NCBI GenBank assembly: GCA_023412695.1
Contig: JAEYNG010000032.1
Span: 1 to 5,229 of the forward strand
Reading direction: 5' to 3'
Length of the DNA stretch: 5,229 bases
Source: Planctomycetota bacterium
GTDB lineage: Bacteria; Planctomycetota; Phycisphaerae; Phycisphaerales; UBA1924
In this document: positions 1 through 5,229 of the stretch, piece by piece
Position numbering within the stretch: position 1 is the first letter of the stretch
Layout of the letters: every line of letters starts with the position of its first letter
The notes under the pieces: generated by a model
Seen by the model: only the letters and a program-made list of their open reading frames with translations
The model's database searches: none
What the model was told of the DNA's origin: nothing
Position numbers and translations under genes: made by a program

Positions 1-68
1 AGCCAGGGCGCAGCGCGGCGGAGCGCGGTGCGCCAGACGGGCGCGGGGGCGAGCGCGGGGCGGGTCAT
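1..68 (-). CDS. 5' end of an unidentified gene, cut by the window edge
   Basis: Only the first 22 complete codons are present, so no function can be given. The reading begins MTRPALAPAPVW and continues with an Arg/Ala-rich stretch (RTALRRAAPW), open to the window edge. Three things support a real start. Its ATG overlaps the TGA of the upstream glycosyltransferase as ATGA, the classic translational-coupling arrangement. A GGAGG Shine-Dalgarno lies 7 nt upstream inside the end of that gene. All but one of the visible codons end in G or C, as in the neighbouring genes. A basic N-terminus with Trp residues would suit a membrane or membrane-associated envelope enzyme, but that is only a guess from the context. 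It is probably the next gene of the operon. Confidence 0.62.
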   Translation of the reverse strand, partial: MTRPALAPAPVWRTALRRAAPW

Positions 69-1732
69 GGCGCGGCCTCCGCGGGCGCGGGTGGCAGGCC
101 GCGATAGCCGCGGCCGATGTAGGCGACGCGGTCTTTCTTATGCTCGCCGTCGAGCTTGTCCTTGGGGATGAGCGTGACGGAATCGAAGATCGATTGCCAG
201 AAGGCGAGGGTGTGGGGCTTGTCGTTGGAGAGGAGGAGCGCGTCGCGCCCAAGGAGCGAGGGATCGGCGAGGGAGGCGTGGGGCCAGAGATCGAACTGGG
301 ACTTGCGGCCGCCCATCGCGGCGGAGGCGCAGCGGACGGTGCGGCGGTCGGGGAGGTAGTAGGAGAGCTGGCTGGCGCGGCCGTAGTGCTCGACGATGAC
401 GAACGCGGGGGCGCGGTCGGTGCGCTGCGCGGAGGCGTCGAGCTCGGTGAGGATGCGGTGTGCGTGCTCGCCCATTGCGCGCGCGCCGATGAGTCGGCCG
501 GTGCGGATGGGGGCTGCGTCAGGGTTGAAGCGCTCGATCGTGCGCGTGGCGATCGCGGCGACGATGTCTGCGCGGAGGAGCACTGGCGCAGCGCAGACGC
601 CGAGGAGGATGGCGAGGTTCCAGAGCAGGCGGCGCGGGCTGAAGCGACGCTTCGCGGCGGGGACGCGCGGCGTGCTGAGCCAGACACCGGCGAGGATGAG
701 GAGCGTGGGCGCGCCGGCGATGGGCCAGTTGCCCTCGGGCTCGGCGATGAGGGAGACGAGGAGATAGAAGAGGAGGATGGGGAGCGCGCACGCGGCGAGG
801 AAGACCGCGCCCGCGCCGAGGGCGTCGCGCCGGATGCGCATCACGCACCACACGCCGAGCGCGAGGGCGGGCCCGGCGAGACCGAGCTGCGAGGCGATGA
901 GCGTGAGGGGCCAGAGAGGGTTCCACGAGCGCGGCTCGCCGGGTGCTGCGGACGGCATGTCGCCACCTGCGAGGCCGAGGTGGCCGAGGAGGTGGCGGAC
1001 GGTGTGCCAGTCGTGGTCGGCGTTCCAGAGGAGGACGGGGAGGAGGCCGAGGAGGGCCAGGAGCGATGCGACCGTGGCGAGGGTGCGCCAGCGCGAGTGG
1101 AGCGAGAGGGCGGCGGGGTGGAGGAGCGCGAAGGCGATGATGCCCGGCGGGAGGAGGAGGATGGTGTACTTGAAGAGGAAGCCGATCGCGAGGGCGAGGC
1201 CGAGGGCGGGCCATGCGAGGGCGGAGCGGTGCATGAGCGCACGCCACGCGGCCCACGCCGCGACGAGCCACGACGCGACGAGCGGGCCGTCGATCGTCAT
1301 GAGGATCGCGGTCATCTGGAAGACGGGGGCGAGGGCGAAGGCGGCGAGGGCGAAGAGGGATGCGCGGCGGGCGAGGGCGTCGGTTCTGCCGGCGGCGCGG
1401 GCGGCCTCTGCGCCGAGGCCCGCGGCGGCGATCATCGCGACGAGGCCGGAGATCGCGGCGGGGAGACGGACGGCCCACTCGGCGTCGCCGAAGAGTGCAT
1501 TGGAGGCGGCGATCGCCCATGCGACGCCGGGGCCCTTGGAGTAGTACGACCAGTCGAGGTGCGTGGACCAGAGCCAGTACTGGGCCTCGTCTTCGACGAG
1601 GTCGTAGGGGCAGAGGAAGACGAGGTAGAGGACGCGGAGCGCGAAGACGGCGAGCGCGATGAGGATCGCCGGGCGCAGGAGCGCGGCGAGCGGTGCGCGG
1701 CCGGTGGTGCTGGTGTGCGGGGTCGCGTCCAT
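65..1732 (-). CDS. GT39/ArnT-like polytopic membrane glycosyltransferase
   Basis: A 555-residue integral membrane protein of the glycosyltransferase 39 / PMT / ArnT superfamily. These enzymes move a sugar from a polyprenyl-phosphate carrier to an acceptor on the periplasmic face of the inner membrane. The diagnostic first periplasmic loop is at residues 44-72: DLVEDEAQYWLW followed by LDWSYYSKGPGVAW. Asp48-Glu49 fall at the position of the family's catalytic acidic pair. About ten or eleven hydrophobic segments follow (roughly 20-40, 86-110, 122-165, 170-200, 218-236, 272-298, 305-328, 338-352, 370-388). Residues about 390-555 form a soluble, probably periplasmic C-terminal region, as is common in ArnT-like proteins; an EGNWPIAG segment sits near 332-340. 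The ATG lies 8 nt after the permease stop and has no clear Shine-Dalgarno, so translation may be coupled. Donor and acceptor cannot be deduced: lipid A, O-antigen or protein glycosylation are all possible. Confidence 0.88.
   Translation of the reverse strand: MDATPHTSTTGRAPLAALLRPAILIALAVFALRVLYLVFLCPYDLVEDEAQYWLWSTHLDWSYYSKGPGVAWAIAASNALFGDAEWAVRLPAAISGLVAMIAAAGLGAEAARAAGRTDALARRASLFALAAFALAPVFQMTAILMTIDGPLVASWLVAAWAAWRALMHRSALAWPALGLALAIGFLFKYTILLLPPGIIAFALLHPAALSLHSRWRTLATVASLLALLGLLPVLLWNADHDWHTVRHLLGHLGLAGGDMPSAAPGEPRSWNPLWPLTLIASQLGLAGPALALGVWCVMRIRRDALGAGAVFLAACALPILLFYLLVSLIAEPEGNWPIAGAPTLLILAGVWLSTPRVPAAKRRFSPRRLLWNLAILLGVCAAPVLLRADIVAAIATRTIERFNPDAAPIRTGRLIGARAMGEHAHRILTELDASAQRTDRAPAFVIVEHYGRASQLSYYLPDRRTVRCASAAMGGRKSQFDLWPHASLADPSLLGRDALLLSNDKPHTLAFWQSIFDSVTLIPKDKLDGEHKKDRVAYIGRGYRGLPPAPAEAAP
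76..80 (-). promoter_or_regulatory. Shine-Dalgarno GGAGG for the downstream partial gene
   Basis: The minus strand reads GGAGG, then seven bases, then the ATG at 68-66. It lies within the last codons of the glycosyltransferase gene. It is the only strong Shine-Dalgarno at correct spacing in the window: the other three starts have no comparable purine run. It decides in favour of a real start at 68. Confidence 0.6.
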
Positions 1733-1740
1733 GCCGCCGC

Positions 1741-3471
1741 TCAGTGCCGGCTGAGCCGGGTGAACTCGAGGAGGGTGTATCCGGCGAGGCCGGCGACGCC
1801 GCCCCACATAAGGATGAGGCCGGGGAGGCCGTGCTCGTGGGTGAGCTGCTGGCCGGCGGAGACAGTGAGGACCGCGCCGAGGGCGGGGAAGAAGGCCCAG
1901 AGGTAGATGACCAGCGGGAGGCTGTCGCGGAGGCGGAGGGCCATGACCGCGCCGAGGACGACCATGACGATGCACGCCGCGGACATGGCCATGCGCTCGT
2001 GGCGCTTGCTGAGGACCTCGTTCATGAGGTCGTCGATGCGGTTTCGGAGGGACTGGAGCGGCGGGGCGATGAGCGCTGCGTCGGCGGGCCGCTCGGCGAT
2101 GCGGGACTCGGCGGCGCGGATGAGGTTGTGGCTGGTCTCGTTCATGACCTCGACGCCGGGGCCATCGGCGAGGACAAGGCCCGATTCGCGGGAGCGGTCG
2201 ATCGCGCCGATGCCGCCCTCGCGCCGGTCGGCGGCCTCGAGGTCTTCGGCGGAGACGTTGATGTACTCGAGGGTGATGGTGATGTCCTGGCCGGGCTGGT
2301 CGGAGGGGGCGATGTCGAGCCAGAGGGAGCGGGCGGTGCGGCGACGGGTGACGCCGTTGGGCTGGAGGATGTCCACGGTGACGTCGCCGGCGCGCTGCGC
2401 GGGCTCGACGGAGTACCAGCGGCGGGCGTCGTCGGTGTCGCGGTCCTCGGCGGCGCGGAGGCGCGGGCGGGGGCGGAGGTCTGAGCCGCGGAGGGTGAAG
2501 CGGTCGGTGCCGTCGGTGAGCTCGACCGCGCCGGCGGACTGGAGGCGGCTGCGGATGAACTCGAAGGTCTCGCGCTGGGCGAGGGCGAGGGCGAGTGCGC
2601 GGCGTCGCTTCTCGACGGCGCTGATGCGTTCGGGGGTGTCGCGGAGGCTCCGGAGCTGGGCGGAGGTGAGGAACTTGGGGTCGTCGGTGAACTGGGTGGA
2701 GATGTTGTACTTGAGGAAGACGGATTCGCCGGAGCCGGAGACGGAGCGTGCGGTGCTGACGTACTTGCGGGGCTGGATGACGACCTGGGTGAAGGGTTCC
2801 TCGGCCGCGCCGGCGGGGCCCTGGCGGTCGCCGGTGACGCGCATGAGCCAGACGTAGGCCTCGTGGGCGGAGCCCTGGTCGCGGACCTCGCCGTCGCCGC
2901 CCATGTTGACGAACATGACGTTGCCGAGCCAGAGGCGCTGGAAGGCGTTGTTCTTCTCGTCGGGGCCCTGCTCGGCGACGGGGTCGGCGTAGATCCAGGT
3001 GTTGTCGAGCTTCACGGCCTCCTTGCGCTGGATTGAGGCGACGATGAGGCGCGTGGCGTCCTGGCTGACGACGAGGGCGACCTTCTCGAGGAAGCGGGGG
3101 ATGATGGAGCTCGAGAGGAAGAGGAGGGCGACGGTGAGGACGAGGCCGGAGGCCATCGCGGGGAAGACGAGGCCGCGATGGCTGATGCCGCCGGCGTGGC
3201 AGGCGAGGGCCTCGTTGTCGGCGGCGAGGCGGTGGTAGGCGAGGGTCGCGCCGAAGCAGGCGGCGAAGGGGAGGACGTAGTGGAGCATCGGGGGCATCAT
3301 GAGGAACATGATGCGGAGGCAGTCGAGCGCGCCGAGGCGGCCATCGGCGAGGTATTTCACGCTGACGCCGAAGGCGGTGACGCAGAGGAGGACGCCGGAG
3401 GTGAGCAGGATGAGCCGCCACATCTCGGCGGCGACATAGGACCAGACCATCCAGGGCGGGCGTCGGGGCAT
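1741..3471 (-). CDS. LptF/LptG (YjgP/YjgQ)-family permease with enlarged periplasmic region
   Basis: A 576-residue protein with the architecture of LptF/LptG, the membrane subunits of the ABC exporter that extracts lipopolysaccharide from the inner membrane and passes it to the Lpt bridge. Three transmembrane helices are N-terminal (about 17-37, 52-76, 100-125) and three C-terminal (about 493-513, 518-538, 548-568). The cytoplasmic turn after helix 2 has the family pattern: LPFAACFGATLAYHRLAADN, then EALACHAGGIS. KRHERMAMS precedes helix 4. Residues about 127-280 would be the beta-jellyroll that guides the lipid. About 210 further residues (281-490) have no counterpart in the roughly 360-residue E. 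coli proteins. LptF and LptG cannot be told apart here, so no symbol is given; the ATPase LptB is not in the window. The start could also be Met8; neither ATG has a clear Shine-Dalgarno. The gene follows the DAHP synthase after 39 nt. Confidence 0.88.
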   Translation of the reverse strand: MPRRPPWMVWSYVAAEMWRLILLTSGVLLCVTAFGVSVKYLADGRLGALDCLRIMFLMMPPMLHYVLPFAACFGATLAYHRLAADNEALACHAGGISHRGLVFPAMASGLVLTVALLFLSSSIIPRFLEKVALVVSQDATRLIVASIQRKEAVKLDNTWIYADPVAEQGPDEKNNAFQRLWLGNVMFVNMGGDGEVRDQGSAHEAYVWLMRVTGDRQGPAGAAEEPFTQVVIQPRKYVSTARSVSGSGESVFLKYNISTQFTDDPKFLTSAQLRSLRDTPERISAVEKRRRALALALAQRETFEFIRSRLQSAGAVELTDGTDRFTLRGSDLRPRPRLRAAEDRDTDDARRWYSVEPAQRAGDVTVDILQPNGVTRRRTARSLWLDIAPSDQPGQDITITLEYINVSAEDLEAADRREGGIGAIDRSRESGLVLADGPGVEVMNETSHNLIRAAESRIAERPADAALIAPPLQSLRNRIDDLMNEVLSKRHERMAMSAACIVMVVLGAVMALRLRDSLPLVIYLWAFFPALGAVLTVSAGQQLTHEHGLPGLILMWGGVAGLAGYTLLEFTRLSRH

Positions 3472-3510
3472 CAGGCGGGATGGTACGCGGAGCGGGGGCC
3501 GGGTGGGACG

Positions 3511-4911
3511 TCAGGCGCGGGGGGCGAGGTCGGCGCGCATGCGGCGGGCGAGGAGGAAGGCGAGCTCCATCGACTGCTCGTAGTTGAGGCGCGGGTCGCA
3601 GGGGCTGGCGAAGTTGCGCGAGAGGTCGGCCTCGGTGACGCCGTTGCCGCCGCGGCCGCCGACGCACTCGGTGACGTCTTCGCCGGTGAGCTCGAGATGG
3701 ACGCCGCCGAGGTGGGCGCCGGCGTCGCGGAGGAGGGTGTAGCAGAGCTCGAGCTCGCGGGTGATGTGCTCGAAGGAGCGGGTCTTGCGGCCGGTCGAGG
3801 TCGTGATCGGGTTGCCGTGCATGGGGTCGCAGACCCACAAGACGCGGCGGGAGGCGGAGGTGATCGCGGCGACGAGCGGCGGGAGCGCGGCGGCGGCGTT
3901 GGCGACGCCGAGGCGGGTGATGAGGACGATCTTGCCGGGCTCGTTGGCGGGGTCAAGGACGTCGAGCAGGCGGAGGAGGTCGTCGGGGCGCGTGGAGGGG
4001 CCGACCTTGAGGCCGACGGGGTTGCGGATGCCGCGGAAGTACTCGACGTGCGCGCCGTCAATGGCGCGGGTGCGTTCGCCGATCCACGGGAGGTGGGTCG
4101 AGAGGTTGAACCAGCCCTCGCGGCGGGGGACGGTGCGGGTCTGCGCGGACTCGTAGAGGAGGTTGAGGCCCTCGTGGCTTGTGAAGAACTCGACGCGGGT
4201 GAGGTCGTCGATGCTCTTCTCGCCGATGGCTTCCATGAAGCGGAGGCCGTCGGCGAGGCGCTCGGTCATGTCGTGGTAGGCGTCGCGCAGGTCGGCCGGG
4301 AGGCCGGCGTTGTGCATGAAGCCGAGCTCCCAGTACTCGGGGTGGTGGAGATCGGCGAAGCCGCCGTCGAGCAGGGCGCGGATGAAGTTCAGCGTGAGCG
4401 CGGCGTGGTAGTAGCCGTCGAGGAGGCGGCGCGGATCGGGCGTGCGGGCGGCGGCGTCGAAGGCGGCGCTGTTGACGAGGTCGCCGTAATAGGAAGGAAG
4501 GGTGACGGCGTTGCCGTCGGCGGTGCGCGTCTCGGTGGGGCTGGAGCGGGGCTTGGCGTACTGGCCGGCGAAGCGGCCGACGCGGATGACCGGTCGCTTG
4601 GAGCCGTGGATGAGGACCACGGACATCTGGAGAAGGATCTTGAGCTTGGCGGCGACGACCTCCGGGCGGCAGTCGGCGAGCTGCTCGGCGCAGTCGCCGC
4701 CCTGGAGGAGGAAGCGCTTGCCCTCCTGGGCCTCGGCGAGGTGGGCCTTGAGCTTCTCGATCTCGAAGCTTGTGACGAGCGGGGGGAGCGCGCGGAGCGC
4801 GGCGACGGCGCGCTCGACGGCGGGGCGGTCCGGATAAACCACCTGCTGCGCGTGCAGGCAGGGCTTCCAGGAGTCGGGGGACCAGGCGGATGGCGGTTGC
4901 TGCGCGGTCAT
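3511..4911 (-). CDS. aroG: Class II 3-deoxy-7-phosphoheptulonate (DAHP) synthase
   Basis: A 466-residue cytoplasmic enzyme that condenses phosphoenolpyruvate with erythrose 4-phosphate to DAHP, the first step of the shikimate pathway. It is the class II type of plants and Mycobacterium tuberculosis AroG (about 460 residues), and looks complete. The four metal ligands are recognisable: Cys74 in GGDCAE, His365 in CDPMHGN, Glu407 in GGVHLELTGED and Asp439 in CDPRLN. PEP/phosphate-binding residues of the family also appear conserved: Arg113 in VGRFAGQYAKPRSS, Glu279-Arg280 in WIGERTR, Lys302 in GLKVGPS and Arg333 in ITRLG. The start was chosen because the class II N-terminal pattern (WSPDSW, then QQVVYPD) begins at residue 10. 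No Shine-Dalgarno precedes it; an in-frame GTG seven codons upstream (4932) is a minor alternative. The symbol follows M. tuberculosis usage; other genomes use aroF or aroA-II. It appears to be the first gene of the operon. Feedback sensitivity cannot be judged by eye. Confidence 0.97.
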   Translation of the reverse strand: MTAQQPPSAWSPDSWKPCLHAQQVVYPDRPAVERAVAALRALPPLVTSFEIEKLKAHLAEAQEGKRFLLQGGDCAEQLADCRPEVVAAKLKILLQMSVVLIHGSKRPVIRVGRFAGQYAKPRSSPTETRTADGNAVTLPSYYGDLVNSAAFDAAARTPDPRRLLDGYYHAALTLNFIRALLDGGFADLHHPEYWELGFMHNAGLPADLRDAYHDMTERLADGLRFMEAIGEKSIDDLTRVEFFTSHEGLNLLYESAQTRTVPRREGWFNLSTHLPWIGERTRAIDGAHVEYFRGIRNPVGLKVGPSTRPDDLLRLLDVLDPANEPGKIVLITRLGVANAAAALPPLVAAITSASRRVLWVCDPMHGNPITTSTGRKTRSFEHITRELELCYTLLRDAGAHLGGVHLELTGEDVTECVGGRGGNGVTEADLSRNFASPCDPRLNYEQSMELAFLLARRMRADLAPRA

Positions 4912-5229
4912 GGATGGGGTGTCGCGGTCCACTCTTGAAGATGGTATCGGCGGTTGCAGGGAGGGCCGGGAGTGCGCGCTGGGGAGGCGTGCGCGGCGGG
5001 CGGGACTTGAATGCGTCGGCGGGTAATTTCTGGAAAAACCCTGAAGAGACTGGATTGGAGGGGCGGGGAGGCCGATGGCCCAAGAACCTCGTGCTGCTTT
5101 GTCGCCGCTTGTGATGACCTTGGCGCGGGGCTCGTGACCGTCGCGCGGGGCGCGGCACGGGAAACAGAGGGCCGCGATCGCCGCGGCGCATGGACACTTT
5201 CTTCTCCCCGCACAACGCAAGGAATCAGC
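4912..5229. other. Non-coding region upstream of the DAHP synthase gene, probable promoter region
   Basis: These 318 bases contain no gene I can support. Frames open across them give Pro/Arg/Ser-rich translations with no recognisable motif, which is typical of GC-rich non-coding DNA. Base composition is less extreme than in the genes, with an AT-richer patch at about 5021-5045. The promoter of the minus-strand operon should lie here, but I could not find a convincing -35/-10 pair. The best -10-like hexamer on the minus strand is TACCAT (4946-4941), which lacks a proper -35 partner. A direct repeat at 5115-5150 is listed separately. No tRNA, riboswitch or terminator with a U-run was recognised. 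The right end may contain the leader of a divergent gene outside the window. Confidence 0.6.
5115..5150. repeat. Pair of 16-bp imperfect direct repeats, 20-bp period
   Basis: Copy 1 is TGACCTTGGCGCGGGG (5115-5130) and copy 2 is TGACCGTCGCGCGGGG (5135-5150). They match at 14 of 16 positions, in the same orientation, with starts exactly 20 bp apart, about two helical turns. The pair lies about 205-240 bp upstream of the DAHP synthase ATG, in non-coding DNA. Tandem half-sites on one face of the helix are a common arrangement for a dimeric transcription factor. No regulator can be named, and GC-rich DNA produces partial repeats by chance. Confidence 0.4.

Noticed and set aside
3479..3485. TACCATC on the minus strand before the permease, also present before the DAHP synthase (4946-4940), as a shared promoter box
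   Set aside because: A seven-base match at different distances from the two starts (7 and 28 nt) with no -35 partner is not enough to call a shared element.
65..3838. A single minus-strand protein of 1257 residues as one gene or fusion
   Set aside because: Only its last 555 residues make sense, as the glycosyltransferase. The preceding 702 are Arg/Pro/His-rich out-of-frame readings of the permease and DAHP synthase genes.
4890..5114. Small plus-strand frame of 74 codons upstream of the operon
   Set aside because: It overlaps the 5' end of the DAHP synthase gene, has no Shine-Dalgarno and shows no recognisable motif, so it is probably chance.
5171..5187. Six-bp GC hairpin (GCCGCG, loop ATCGC, CGCGGC) as a terminator
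   Set aside because: There is no T-run on either side, and such short GC palindromes are common by chance in this composition.
4908..5213. Minus-strand frame of 101 codons ending at the DAHP synthase start
   Set aside because: The stop-start overlap looks like a coupled upstream gene, but the translation is Pro/Ser/Arg-rich without domain features and the base composition is less gene-like than in the neighbours. A leader peptide role cannot be supported.
4912..5220. N-terminal extension of the DAHP synthase by about 103 residues
   Set aside because: The added sequence is low-complexity and lacks family motifs. Class II enzymes of about 460 residues start close to the WSPDSW motif, which matches the ATG at 4911.

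Overview
The window is a compact, very GC-rich bacterial segment with four genes, all read from the minus strand. In transcription order (right to left) they are: a class II (plant/Mycobacterium-type) DAHP synthase at 3511-4911; a six-helix LptF/LptG (YjgP/YjgQ)-family permease at 1741-3471 with an unusually large periplasmic part; a GT39/ArnT-like membrane glycosyltransferase at 65-1732; and the first 22 complete codons of a fourth gene that leaves the window at position 1. The gaps are 39 nt, 8 nt and an ATGA stop/start overlap, so this looks like one operon.

Organism (inference): an LPS-transport-type permease implies a bacterium with an outer membrane. Third codon positions are nearly always G or C. 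Three of the four starts have no clear Shine-Dalgarno, and the permease is far longer than the proteobacterial proteins. Together these fit a high-GC member of the Planctomycetota, perhaps Phycisphaerae-like. Myxococcota or another high-GC diderm cannot be excluded without a homology search.

Layout: 4912-5229 is non-coding as far as I can tell and should hold the promoter of the operon. It contains an AT-richer patch and a 16-bp imperfect direct repeat with a 20-bp period. The rest of the window is almost entirely coding.

How the genes may work together: the DAHP synthase makes the first committed intermediate of aromatic biosynthesis in the cytoplasm. The permease and the glycosyltransferase are both envelope proteins, one for moving lipopolysaccharide-like lipid out of the inner membrane and the other for adding a sugar from a polyprenyl-phosphate carrier on the outer face of that membrane. 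The last two make sense as a pair; the link to aromatic synthesis is less obvious. I see no mobile element, CRISPR array, RNA gene or clearly novel system. The points worth a second look are the extra domain of the permease, the promoter-region repeat, and the truncated fourth gene with its well-placed ribosome binding site.
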